A stretch of DNA of 64,000 nt from Siphonodentalium dalli (Eukaryota; Mollusca; Scaphopoda; Gadilida; Siphonodentaliidae): positions 135,245,587 to 135,309,586 of the forward strand of contig CP136061.1 of assembly GCA_032622095.1 (NCBI GenBank), given 5' to 3'. Below are positions 22,211 to 33,310 of this stretch, piece by piece (the stretch's first letter is position 1; the number at the start of each line of letters is the position of its first letter). The translations under genes and the position numbers were made by a program. The notes under the pieces are model-generated. The model did no database searches and was not told the origin of the DNA. It saw only the letters and a list, made by a program, of their open reading frames with translations.

Positions 22211-22588
22211 TAGTTATGTCACTGGCTCTGCCCACATTCGACCCAGTGACCTCATTTGAACAAATCTGAATAACAGTCCCCCAAAGACCCTTTGTACCAA
22301 ATATGAACCCATTCGGACCAATGAAATTTGAGAAGAAGTTGTTGTAAGAATTACAGAGTTATGGCCCTGGCTTCGCAACTATTTGACCCAGTGACCTCAT
22401 TTGAACAAATCGGAATGAGAGTCACCTAGGGAACATCCACACCAAATATGAACCCATTTGGTCTTACGGTTCCAGAGGAGAAGATGTTCAAAGAATTGTT
22501 GATGGACGGACGGATGGACGGACGGATGGACGGACGGACGAGGAGTGATGACTATAGCTCCACCGGAGACTTCGTCTCAGGTGAGCTA
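22211..22588 (-). repeat. Dispersed repeat copy, reversed, with GGAC microsatellite
   Basis: Reverse complement of the GCTCACCTGAGACGAAG family, with (GGACGGAT/GGACGGAC)n at about 22504-22540. Its first bases (on the minus strand) abut directly on satellite sequence at 22589, so a junction between two unrelated repeats is visible. Confidence 0.8.
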
Positions 22589-23158
22589 AAAAGTGTCCGA
22601 CCTGTGCTCGGTCCGATTTTTTTGGGAAAATGTCCCAAATGACCACGGCAACGTACTTAGTAAAAAATAACAAAAAATTGGGCCGAAAACATTTGGGTCG
22701 AAAAGTTCGAAATGCCTCGAAATTAGGCAAAGTCTAAAAAATGAAAGGGAATTGTCCCCAATGGGTGCAAATTCTTAAGTGGCCAGCTGGGCGGAGCATT
22801 TTGGGTGAAAAGTTTTTGGGTCGAGTTCGTAAAAGTGGTCCGAAAAAGTGTCCGACCTGTGCTCGGTCCGTTTTTTTTGGAGAAAATGTGGCAAATGACG
22901 CCAAATTCTCAAGTGGCCAGCTGGGCGGAAAATTTTGGGTCGAAAATGTTTTGGGTCGAGTTGGTAAAAGTGGTCCGAAAAAATGTCCGACCTGTGCTCG
23001 GTCCGATTTTTTCGGAAAAATGTGGCAAATGACCACGGCAACGTACTAAGTGAAAAATAACAAAAATTTGGGCAGAAAAAATTTATGTCGAAAAGTTCGA
23101 AATGCCTCGAAATTAGGCAAAGTCTAAAAAATGAAAGGGAAATGTCCCCAATGGGTAA
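22589..23158 (+). repeat. Satellite block in left-arm orientation
   Basis: Contains the same GTCGAGTTGGTAAAAGTGGT core as 15615-17845, but with its own variants (GTGGCAAATGACGCC, GAAAGGGAATTGTCC). It faces the right arm across a 407-bp spacer (23159-23565) that shows no gene; the spacer has a duplicated AAAATTAATACTGATTTATT / AAATTTAATACTGATTTATT segment. Confidence 0.75.
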
Positions 23159-23565
23159 TAATTTAGGTTGGAGAAAATAGCCCCCAAGCCGTAAATATCA
23201 ACAACAACGATATTACTAAATACACGTTTTCCTCTATTCTTGATTATTTTCCTGATAGTTATGGATGCATTCACGCAAAAATTAATACTGATTTATTCCA
23301 TAATGATTTCTCCACTGGCTACTTTGCAAAATTTAATACTGATTTATTCCATAATGAACTCGCATAATATCCCATTGTTGGTCTTCATACTACGTTGAAT
23401 TACACTACCCCATGCTACGATGTTTAGTTTTAATGTCGATATATAAGGGACATAACCCTATTCTCTAGCTGTAGGTAAGTGTAAATTGTCAAAGTCCCAA
23501 GGAAAATATGCGAAAAAAGCACCTCCATTTTCAAAACCCATTTCAATTTTAACTACGGGAATGAA

Positions 23566-24405
23566 TTGTTGTTTTTTAGACTTTGCCTAATTTCGAGGCA
23601 TTTCGAACTTTTCGACCCAAATGTTTTCGGCCCAAATTTTTGTTATTTTTCACTAAGTACGTTGCCGTTGTCATTTGCCACATTTTCCCGAAAAAATCGG
23701 ACCGAGCACAGGTCGGACATTTTTTCGGACCACTTTTACCAACTCGACCCAAAACATTTTGGACCCAAAATTTTCCGCCCAGCTGGCCACTTGAGAATTT
23801 GGCGTCATTTGCCACATTTTCTCCAAAAAAAAACGGACCGAGCACAGGTCGGACACTTTTTCGGACCACTTTTACGAACTCGACCCAAAAACTTTTCGGC
23901 CCAAAATGTTCCACCCAGCTGGCCACTTAAGAATTTGCACCCATTGGGGACTTTTCCCCTTCATTTTTTAGACTTTGCCTAATTTCGAGGCATTTCGGAC
24001 TTTTCGACCCAATTTTTTTCGGCCCAATTTTTTGTTATTTTTTACTAAGTACGTTGCCGTGGTCATTTGGGACATTTTCACAAAAAAATCGGACCGAGCA
24101 CAGGTCTGACACTTTTTCGGACCACTTTTACCAACTCGACCCAAAAAATTTTGGATCCAAAATTTCCCGCCCAGCTGGCCACTTGAGAATTTGGCGTCAT
24201 TTGGGACATTTTCCCAAAAAAATCGGACCGAGCACAGATCGGACACTTTTTCGGACCACTTTTACCAACTCGACCCAAACAAATTTCGGCCCAAAATGCA
24301 CCCCCGACCTGGCCACTTACGAATTTGGGGCCATATGCCACACTTTCCGACATTTTGCGAATAAGGAATAAGGAATAAGGAATAAGTAACAAAATTCACG
24401 TTGCT
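23566..24405 (-). repeat. Right satellite arm of the 8.8-kb foldback element
   Basis: Inverted relative to the left arm. The inner half shares variants with 22589-23158 (GTGGCAAATGACGCC); the outer half matches the start of the left arm at 15660-15960, ending CGCAAAATGTCGG-type text and (GGAATAA)n. The sequence is close enough for the arms to pair over hundreds of bases. Confidence 0.8.
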
Positions 24406-25018
24406 TTTGAGATTACTAGATCAATGGATCTCATAGATTGGGATTTACATTTGGTTCAACTAGGGGCAGAAATAGGAGATTTAACACTCCCGCACCCACC
24501 CTGTCTATGCTGTGAATTCATGTCTGGTACTGGTATATAGATTCCTATATTACCGGTACATGTAATAATTTTGATATATACCCGTATTTTCAGTAAGGTT
24601 TTTATAAATGTCCAACAGTTGGAGATCTTGATGTACCAGTTGTAATTTAGTTTGGTCCAGTTGGGAGGTAATGACCAAAGATCTATTGGGGGAAGGGGAT
24701 GAATTTGCAGTTAGAAATTTCAAGATAGCTACTAGTAGACACCTCCATATCCCCTTCCACTGTTCAACACCTTCTACATGTGTCCCAGTTTAGAACTATT
24801 TGTTTTAAAGTTATTTGACAAGTACTGACTACTGTAGTCTTCAGAGTCCCAGTCTTCTCCATCTTTAAGGTCTGGTGAGCGACCCACATACATTGACTGT
24901 CTTGTTATTGGTTTGATCTGTCTTAAATGAGTCACACAGCAAAATGGCAACCAAATTTGGTTTTAAAAAGTAGATTTTTTACATATATCCCAAACATTAT
25001 TTTCTAATGTTCCGAAAA

Positions 25019-25476
25019 GGTAGCAAATTCTGACTCACTTTGTATTAACCATGTTACTTCATCAACTGACAACTAAATGTTCTATTCTGGTTTTCCCCAG
25101 TACCTAATTATGAGCCATGACAAAATTCATTTTTAAGGATGCAGTATGGAATTTTGCCAAAAACTTCTTTTGTGATTATTGACTACCATTTTTACATACA
25201 CCATATATTAATTTGATCAAATTTTATGCTAATTTTCAAGAGTACAATGTAGCCACATAAATTGGTCCCGCTCAGCTCCATTTCGAAGTTCTGCCCATTT
25301 CTGTTCAGAAACATGGCCAGAATGTCAAAAGATATTTTTGGGCAAAATTCCATACTGCATCCTTTAAAATAAATTTGTCATGCCGCATCAGGTACTGGGA
25401 CAACCAGAATAGAACATTTAGATTTCACTTGATTAAGTAACATGTTTAATAATCAAGTGAGTCACAATTTACTACC
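25019..25476. mobile_element. Foldback element 56 bp upstream of PM20D1 exon 2
   Basis: Left and right arms of about 150 bp are inverted copies: GACTCACTT ... AAATGTTCTATTCTGGTTTT ... AAGGATGCAGTATGGAATTTTGCC and the mirrored GGCAAAATTCCATACTGCATCCTT ... CCAGAATAGAACATTTA ... AAGTGAGTC. The loop is about 25170-25340. No coding sequence; no certain target duplication. Confidence 0.7.
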
Positions 25477-25532
25477 GCAGAGAATAAACCACTTTGAAGG
25501 CCTTGAGTCCCTTTAATGATTATATTTTCCAG

Positions 25533-25768
25533 CATTTCCATTGGTGCATTCTTCACACATTGTCAAGCATGAGATTGTGGCTGACTACAGTATGTTATAT
25601 ACAGTCAAGGGAACAAACTCAAGCCTCCGGCCATATATGTTCTCAGCACACCTTGATGTGGTTCCAGTAGATGCAAGCCAATGGGAGATCGATGATCCAT
25701 TCTCTGGAGAAATCCGAGATGATTACATATATGGTCGTGGAACTATTGATTTCAAGAATGGGGTCATG
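25533..25768 (+). CDS. PM20D1: PM20D1 exon 2 (metal-binding motif exon)
   Basis: Acceptor TATTTTCCAG before 25533, donor GTAAGT after 25768; entry phase 1, exit phase 0. It gives residues 92-170. SAHLDVVP carries His131 and Asp133, the first metal ligand and its catalytic partner in M20 peptidases; YGRGTIDFKNG carries Asp164, the bridging metal ligand. The surrounding order (QHE-like KHEIVADYS, then PFSG, DDYIYGRG) follows PM20D1 closely. The second residue after the bridging Asp is Phe where many members have Asp. Catalytic features look intact. Confidence 0.92.
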
Positions 25769-25914
25769 GTAAGTTAAGAAATAGTGAAGAACTTGTATTT
25801 ACTTTCTGTAAATTTTACCCAAGAAACCTATATACTAGCTTTCTGGATTATACGGTGGCCCGTAAGTGCCACGGCGACACAAACTTTTCAAAAGTTTGTT
25901 TTGCCGTGAACTTT

Positions 25915-26385
25915 TTACTCACGGCAAAACAAACTTTTCAATCACGGCAGAATAAACTTTTCACTCACGGCAGAACAAACTTTTCACTCACGGCAAACAT
26001 TCTTTTCACTCATGGCAAAACAAACTTTTCACTCACGGCAAAATAAACTTTTCACTCACGGCAAAACATACTTTTCACTCACGGCAAAATAAACTTTTCA
26101 CTCACGGCAAAACATACTTTTCATCCACGGCAAAACAAATTTTCACTCACGGCAAAATAAACTTTTCACTCACAGCAAAATAAACTTTTCACTCACGTCA
26201 AAACATACTTTTCACTCACGGCAAAATAAACTTTTCACTCACGGCAAAACATACTTTTCATCCACGGCAAAACAAACTTTTCACTCACGGCAAAATAAAC
26301 TTTTCACTCACGGCAAAACAAACTTTTCACTCACGGCAAAACAAACTTTTCACTCACGGCAAAACATACTTTTCACTCGCGGCTT
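25915..26385 (+). repeat. 23-bp minisatellite, left arm
   Basis: About twenty head-to-tail units of consensus TTTTCACTCACGGCAAAACAAAC with A/T and C/T variants (AAATAAAC, AAACATAC). The units are contiguous without spacers. An alternation AAATAAAC/AAACATAC is visible in the second half, so a 46-bp higher unit may exist. Confidence 0.9.
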
Positions 26386-27013
26386 CATGTGTATACCTAC
26401 TAAACTATATTTGTCACTCTGAAAATCAATCCGGTTACAATCTTAGACATCATGCAATAGGACTGACAGTGGACGCCACAAAGGATATTTATAAGAATAA
26501 CTGATTACTGATGACTAAATGATTAATTGTTTTTCCATTTTTATCCTTTGTTAGATAGCCAGTCAAATTCAACTGTTATAAACTTAATAACTCAACTAAA
26601 GCCAATTTTTATTTCTAGTGAAGACTATAGGCAGTGAACCATACTGAACTAAACTTAACCGACTCAGAGCTCCATTTTAAGAATTACATCCCCCTACCTT
26701 TGGAATTATTTTACTGATACTACATATAGATATATAATTTTTTTTTTTTAAATAATAATGATAATAATGAAATTTCTTCAGCTTTTTAACCAAGATATCT
26801 ACAAAACTCATCTTGAGCCCCAAATGAAATGAATCAGTATTTTCCGTTCAATTAAAGGATAGGAGCTTCCATAAGTTCTGTAACTTGTGCTCCGATCCCT
26901 TTATCGCCTCTCATCAATGTCACCAACTGTATTATTCACGCCCATCGGGTGTATACTGGTCGGGAAATTTTAGATCGCCGTCTGTCACCGAATGCGCCGT
27001 GTGTCTGTGGAGC

Positions 27014-27905
27014 TTTTTAGCTCACCTGAGACGAAGTCTCCGGTGGAGCTATAGTCATCACTCCTCGTCCATCGTCCGTCCGTCTGTCTGTCCGTCTGTC
27101 CGTCTGTCCGTCCGTCAACTTTTTTAAAAACATCTTCTCCTCTGAAACCATCATACCAAATTGGTTCATATTTGGTGTGGATGTTCCCTAGGTGACTCTC
27201 ATTCAGATTTGTTCAAATGAGGTCACTGGGTCAAATAGTTGCCAAACCAGGGTCATAACTCTATTCCTCCACAGTAATTCTTACAACAACTTCTTGTCCA
27301 TAACCATTGTGCCGATTTAGCTAATATTTGGTATGGAGGGTCCTTGGGTGACTGGTGTTCAGATTTGTTCAAATGAGGTCACCCGGTCAATTAGTTGAGA
27401 AACCAGGGCCATAACTCATGGTAATTCTTAAAATGACTTCATCTACAAAAATATTGGGCCGATTTAGCTTATATTTGGTACTGAGGGACCTTGGGTGACT
27501 GGGATTCAGATTTGTTCAAATTGGATCACTGGGTCATTAGGGGCAGAGCCAGGGACATAACTCTAAAAACCAAAAAATTACATTTTTGTATTTTGATCAT
27601 ATTTGGTGTGGATGTTCCCTAGGTGACTGTCATTCAGATTTGTTCAAATGAGGTCACTGTGTCAAACAGTTGCGAAACCAGGGCCATAACTATATTCCTC
27701 CTTGGTAATTCTTATAACGACTTCTTGTCTATAACCATTGTGCCGATTTAGTTTATATTTGGTAAGTGGGGTCATTGAATGACTGGGGTTCAGATTTGTT
27801 CAAATGGGGTCACTGGGTCAAATTCGGGTGCAGGCAGGGCCATAATTCCCCAAAAAATAATAAAAAATTCAGGAACTCCTTGATCAATTTAACATACAAA
27901 CAAAA
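27014..27905 (+). repeat. Dispersed repeat copy with CCGT/CTGT microsatellite
   Basis: Starts TTTTTAGCTCACCTGAGACG, then GTCTCCGGTGGAGCTATAG, (CCGTCTGT)n at 27066-27118, and four or five reiterated CATTCAGATTTGTTCAAATG blocks. The preceding 26386-27013 shows no gene. Confidence 0.8.
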
Positions 27906-28169
27906 TTATCACCCTCCCCCCACATGACCCAGAACCCCACCCTGCCCCCAACCGACAGCATTCCACCCTATCTTATTTCCTAACTCACAGGATCTCCCCC
28001 ACCAGCATATTAAGTCAATTGTATTAGCTACAGACAGAGAGAGTTAATATAAATACACACTCAGGCATCAATTGAGATGTTTATCAGGCTGACAGGTGTG
28101 AACTTAATGCACCAGACAGCACTCATGCCAATGTGTGTTATTAAAATAAAAACAAATTATTGTTCTCTA

Positions 28170-28600
28170 ACCTGAATTTAGTGTGTCTGGCATTTGCAGA
28201 ATGAGGTTCCCAGAGGGTGAATTTAGTTATGCTACCCTGCACAGCAGTCTAGCATCACCAAATACACTAGCCAGGGTCCTCATTCTGCTTAAGCCTCATC
28301 TTCTGGGAAGTATATAGGCACTTAAATTGACATTTTTACTTACTTTTTCCCTTCTATTTAGTTTCTATATCCCCTAATTTGTGAATATAAAATGCATAAT
28401 TGAGGTGCCCAGTGGGTGCACATCACCAACTTTAACTGGAGAACTTCAATCTAATGCTATGTCTCCCATAGCAGTTGAGGCCTACACAGAATGAGGTCGT
28501 CAGAGGGTGAATTTGGTGATGCTAGCCCGCATTGCAGGATTGTGTCATTAAATTCACCCTTATGGGACCTCATTGTGCAAATGTCAGACACTATGTTCAG
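28170..28600. repeat. Long two-hairpin copy of the CAAGCCTTG family
   Basis: First hairpin around GAATGAGGTTCCCAGAGGGTG, middle segment with TTTCTATATCCCCTAATTTG and GGAGAACTTCAATCTAATG, second hairpin around 28495-28575. A G-run follows at 28675-28688. Confidence 0.6.
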
Positions 28601-29047
28601 GCTTGGCTGTTCGAATGTTATGTTCTTAACCACCAGTATCCAATTGAACTCATTATACCCTGAAAAGAAAACTTGGGGGGGGGGGGGGTATATTGGATTG
28701 AATTTGTCAGTATCTATGTCAGACTGTTTTCCCATCCATCCATCTGTCATTATGTCTCTATCCGTCCATCAATTGTTTTCTTCTCCAGATACATATTAAA
28801 GACCAAATGGGTTTAAATATTTAGGTGTGGATGTAAATCCTTGTTTTGAACACAGCTGTAGGAGTAACACAATACATTGGTATCACTGGGCAAATGTTTG
28901 TGCCATCATTAATTATCTTCATGTCAACAGGTCTCCCAGACATTCTTGTTGCTGATAGTGGCTTTATGAATGGAATTTTATCCCATGTTTATCTCAGATA
29001 CAAATTGCCTGTTTGAAAGATAAAGTTTATTTTTACTATTAATATTA

Positions 29048-29180
29048 ACCATTTCATGACCAGAGTTGTGCTGGTGAGACCCTGTGCTTGTGCATTCTCT
29101 TATATATGCTCCCATGGGAAGCCTCCCATATAAAAGAGAATGCACTGGCTTTCCAGGTCATGGTAATTTTGTTAAGGCAA
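29048..29180. repeat. CTCTTATATATG hairpin repeat
   Basis: Same block as 14384-14520, including ACCATTTCATGACCAGAG and the following GTAATTTTGTTAAGGC and GCAGGGATGTC text, showing that the hairpin sits within a longer shared unit (about 28845-29285 corresponds to 14150-14640). Confidence 0.6.
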
Positions 29181-29289
29181 TAGGCATCCAAATAAATGAT
29201 GTATGTCATATTCTTGCAGGGATGTCGCCACTGTGTTGGGGGGGGGGGGGGGGTGGTGATTTACAGATTTGTTCAATGAAATGTAATTT

Positions 29290-29806
29290 TTGAGCTCACA
29301 TCTTCTCTAGACTGAATGGGTTCATATTTGGTGTAGATGTTTCCTAGGTGACTTACATTCATATTTGTTTAAATGAGGTCACTCTATCAAATGGTTATGA
29401 AGGCAGGGCCATAACTCTTGCTCTCCATAGTAATTCTTAAAAACTACCTCTTCTGCTGTACCATCAGGTTGAACGGGTTCATATTTGGTATGAACAGTCC
29501 TTGGGGTCATTGGTTTTAAATGGGGTCAACTTGTCAACTAGGGGTCAAGCAAAGGAAAGTTTTCCTCTTAATATGCTTCCTTCACACAGACCATCAGGTC
29601 TATTTTATTGATATTTAGTATGAAGGGTTCTTTGGTATCTGGGATTCAAATTTATTCAGATGGGGTCACCAGATTAAATAGACTGGGACCAGGGACATAA
29701 CTGTATGTCTCTATAGTAATACTTAAAAATGTCTTCTCAAGAGAGGTTGGACTATTTAGCTTACATATAGTATGGAGGATCCTTTAGTGACTGAGATTCA
29801 GATTTG
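29290..29806 (+). repeat. Dispersed repeat, 5' part of an interrupted copy
   Basis: Contains GGTTCATATTTGG, GGTCAAC and GGGACCAGGGACATAACT blocks and ends CAGATTTG at the TTAA insertion site. It resumes at 30704 after an 889-bp element. Confidence 0.7.
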
Positions 29807-29810
29807 TTAA

Positions 29811-30699
29811 CTCTTTCGCTGCCACCTGCCACCACAGACATACCCCCCAGTGCCACGCATCCTGTACATATATCCATGTATTTCAGGTATATATGGGTAA
29901 TACATTATGTCTCAAGCAGTTTCTAATATAATTAGTTGAAACTTCACATGTATATAGACATAGGTATATCCTGTCGAATGCCGCCGTGGACACGCCCACC
30001 AAGGTCACGTGACATTGGCGGCCATCTTGGATTAGTGGCTATTTGCCGGTATATGTACAGTTTGTGTGGGTATGCATGGGTGTGTTGTTTGTTTTCTAAT
30101 TTTCAACCCAATTATACGATGTCCAACAGTAAGGTACACGGGAGTAACATATATGAACATACTTTGGACATAAAATAGGTCACGTGACCTTGGCGTCCAT
30201 CTTGGATTTATGCAAGTTGCCACCTATTTGTAGCAAAATGGGATACAATGGCGCACTTTGTTGAGTTCGTGCTTTTGTTGCTTGAATATTCCCTGATAGG
30301 TACAATTCCAAATATAGATATATATATATAACCATGCATACCCACATGTATATATACCTGCAGGGGGACATATGACACTGCTCCGCCCCTTATAAGTCAC
30401 GTGATCTTGACGGCCATCTTGAATTTCAGGAAAATTGGTTTTTACGATGATTTATGTGAATTATATGGGTCACGCGGGCGTACGCATGGTCAACTCACCA
30501 GCATAATTAATTTAGTTGCCTGTTATCACCACTGGAAAACGATACAATAGACAAGGGTTGTTCAAAACCAGTAAAGGTGTATTATAAGAAAACAACATTT
30601 GAAAATAATCCATTCTGGAAAGGAAAGTTTTGGCAAAGATGGACGCCGATTGGCAGTGACACGGGAGTTCGCATTTATGCGCGTTTGGCAGTGAAAGAG
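29811..30699. mobile_element. TTAA-flanked element with visible empty site elsewhere
   Basis: TIR CTCTTTCGCTGCCA pairs with TGGCAGTGAAAGAG. TTAA occurs at 29807-29810 and 30700-30703. The flanks read across to 20222-20275 (minus strand), where CAGATTTGTTAAAATGAGG is uninterrupted. Inside, CACGTGA followed by TTG.CG.CCATCTTG occurs three times (about 30007, 30182, 30398). 889 bp, no coding frame. Confidence 0.8.
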
Positions 30700-30703
30700 T
30701 TAA

Positions 30704-31170
30704 CATCAGGTCAACCTGTCAAGAAATGACGGGGCTATGGGGACTTCACTTAAACATCTACCTTGGAACTACCTGACTGATTAATCTTGACATATATATG
30801 TTGTTTTCGGGTTCATGGATAATTGGGCTTCAAACATGTCTAAATAGTTTATAAAACGGTGCTTGTGAGATTGGAAATTTCGAACAATTGAGAAAGTTTG
30901 AGACGTCAGTTGTGAAATTCTAACCTAAGACTTGGGAATCTGGAGCCCGGTCAGGAGGGGATATGTTGAGCTGGAGGGGGATCTGTAGTGTTCCATTGGT
31001 AATTTAAAGGTAGATATTCGCTGATCGACATGAAGCCTCTCTAGCCACATATCCTGTGTAGATCCGCTTCTTTTAAAGTGATTATGAAAAGTTCTGACTG
31101 TTATGGTCTCAAGAGTCCCAGTCTTATCAGTCTTTGCAGTCTGGTGAGCGACCCCACAGTCTTTGACTGT
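30704..31170 (+). repeat. Dispersed repeat, 3' part of the interrupted copy
   Basis: Continues with GGTCAACCTGTCAAGAAATG, GCTTCAAACATGTCTAAATAG, TTGTGAGATTGGAAATTTC and GTCCCAGTCTTATCAG blocks, in the same order as the complement of 19925-20225. Confidence 0.7.
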
Positions 31171-31798
31171 CTTGTATAAATAGATAATTGTTTTTTTCCT
31201 TTTTCCGGTTGTGAAATTCGCAGTAGGTCCCTGTTTGCGGAGGTCTATTTGCGGAGTTCCCCGAATTCGCGGAGGTCGCCTTAAATGGTCGAAATATGTT
31301 GATTTTAATGAGGGAACGGGTGCGTATATGTCAATTGATACGTATTTTAAACAAATAACGATACGATCATGATAATAGTGGTTTGTTCTATCAATCATAT
31401 CAAATTCGCTGGATTGATAATTGCAGTATGTAACTATTATGACCGCATTAATTGCTTTCAATATTTAGATATCAACAATGGCTGATCCACTGTTGAAGAT
31501 TTAATTGCGGGAACACAATGACTCCGATTTTTTATCCGCATTTAGAGACTTCTGGTGTGGTGAATTAGAAACCTGCAGTAGTTTTTTTGTAATAATTTGA
31601 AGGATTAGTTGTTTTAACGGAATTCTGAGGCGGTGCATTCATGTAACCAATATATTTTACATTTTTTTTTATAATTTATATTTATGCGTAATAATATAAT
31701 CTTGAGGGCGTTACCATTTCTGATTATGGTTTTCTTGTCTTTATTTGTATTTTGTTTATTGACTGAGGGATAATAAAATATGTTTAAATCATAAGGAT

Positions 31799-31880
31799 AC
31801 AGTTTTACCTTCTACAATAAGCGATTGGAATAGACTGCCAGCATACGTGAAACATTGTACCAACCTGGATATAAACACAC
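31799..31880 (+). pseudogene. C-terminal tail of a LINE reverse-transcriptase ORF
   Basis: The frame reads LPSTISDWNRLPAYVKHC, matching the typical end of non-LTR retrotransposon ORF2 proteins (a SFFP.TI.DWN.LP-type motif). It is short, with the start out of frame. The upstream RT domain was not found. Flanks are AT-rich. Confidence 0.5.
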
Positions 31881-32223
31881 CCGTACTACTATTTTTGTCA
31901 TATAGTCGCAAATCTCAAGTATTCCAAACGCGATTGAGACTGAACTGCAATAATTTGAACTAATTTGTAGTCTGTACACCTCTTTTGGCTAGTAATACAA
32001 GCGTTGCACACATTAAATATTCAACGGCCTTGGTATTCCATTTGCCTTCGCACCGAACGGCCATATATGTGCTATGCATGCCGTCCGAGACAGTTAAACT
32101 ATCTGGGAGAGGACTTACAAAAAAGCCACAATAGACGTGTTGTCTCATCTCATTCCAATCACCCATAATCATCCATTAGCAGAGAAATATTTCCTAGTCC
32201 ATTGAATAATACAAATTAGTCAG

Positions 32224-32440
32224 CCCATCATCATCATCATTATCATTATCATCATCGTAGTCGTCACCACCATCGACATAATCATCGTCATCATCATCGC
32301 CGTCGTCCATGTCATCATCATAATCTTCATCGTCGTCATCGCCACCGTCATCATTGACATCATCGTCATAATCTAATTTCCTCACGTTCAACATTAACAT
32401 CGTCATCATCGATCAACGTCGTCGTTCTCAACATCATCCC

Positions 32441-32480
<40 letters not shown>
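32224..32480. repeat. ATC/GTC trinucleotide microsatellite
   Basis: Interrupted (CATCAT)n, pure in 32445-32481. The Asp-rich frame on the minus strand is a consequence of the triplet repeat. Confidence 0.9.
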
Positions 32481-33167
32481 GTCAGTATATCCACCATTGT
32501 AGAAATGTAAATACGTCTTGCTTATCATATTTATTTGTGTTGTTTCCATAAAATTTAATTATGATATCTATTAATTATGTTTTGCCGTGAGTGAAAAGTT
32601 TGTTTTGCCGTGTTATATGTTATATTCTTTGTAAAATCTTCAATATCTGGAGGAAATAAAGATATAATAATAATAATAATGCCAAGGACATTATTTATCT
32701 CGGTGTTTTGAATATGATATCCCCTGTGTTTGCGTGGGAGTCTCTTTGAATTCTGACTCAGTTGTGTTTTACGCAACACAAAAGTAAAAATGCCACTTCC
32801 TCAAGGGTCACATTTTATAAAAAATTTCGGACAGTACCTCCACGGTGTCAATCCCAATTGATGCAAATGGCACCGTGGCACTCTCCACAGTACTGAGTCA
32901 ATTTCCAGGGACAACTGGATTACAGTTCGTGCGGAACGGGGGGAAAATTGCAGGCATAATGAGTAATGTCTTGTTCGAATTATACACACAAACATTTAGA
33001 TTGAGTAACATATAACCTGACAGTATCAAAATACAGTGCGGTTAAAGAGTCGGAACATCACCGCATGAGATATAGATTTACGACCTGATATACTATTGCT
33101 CGCATACCTCCCATGATATCACAGCCTTGAAAATATTTTTATCGCGAGAGAGAGAGGTTAAGCAATG

Positions 33168-33310
33168 TTATCGTCAGTGAAAAGTTTATTTTGTCGTGAG
33201 TGAAAAGATTGTTTTGCCGTGAGTGAAAAGTTTGTTATGCCGTGAGTGAAAAGTATGATTTGCCGTGATTGAAAAGTTTGTTTTACCGTGAGTAAAAAGT
33301 TCACGGCAAA
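33168..33310 (-). repeat. 23-bp minisatellite, right arm
   Basis: About six units of GTGAGTGAAAAGTTTGTTTTGCC, the reverse complement of the left-arm unit, ending in the perfect inverted terminus. Confidence 0.85.

Larger units (their letters stand above)
15615..24405. mobile_element. 8.8-kb foldback element with satellite arms and 9-bp duplication
   Basis: The outer ends are perfect inverted repeats (AGCAACGTGAATTTTGTTAC and its complement) followed by (TTATTCC)n, CGCAAAATGTCGG and then tandem satellite in opposite orientation at each side. TTTGAGATT lies directly outside both ends (15606-15614 and 24406-24414), a perfect 9-bp duplication, so the whole 8791 bp behaves as one inserted unit. 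Layout: left satellite arm 15615-17845; unique middle with a 205-codon frame and older repeats to 22588; satellite 22589-23158; spacer to 23565; right inverted arm 23566-24405. Drosophila FB-type foldback elements also have tandem-repeat arms and 9-bp duplications; relation to them is only an analogy. No transposase was recognised. It lies in PM20D1 intron 1. Confidence 0.85.
7517..25532 (+). other. PM20D1: PM20D1 intron 1 (18.0 kb)
   Basis: Donor GTGTGA, acceptor TTTTCCAG. It is filled with the mobile elements listed separately. Stretches 9433-9894, 12889-13827 and 24415-25018 show no gene and only weak or partial repeat similarity; 24790-24900 carries the AGTCCCAGTCTT..GTCTGGTGAGCG segment also seen at about 11880, 31105 and 52290. 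Confidence 0.8.

Noticed and set aside
25915-26385. CRISPR-like regular array
   Set aside because: Units are contiguous 23-mers without unique spacers, in a eukaryotic intron; it is a minisatellite.
32194-32409. Asp-rich protein frame
   Set aside because: Produced by the ATC/GTC microsatellite.
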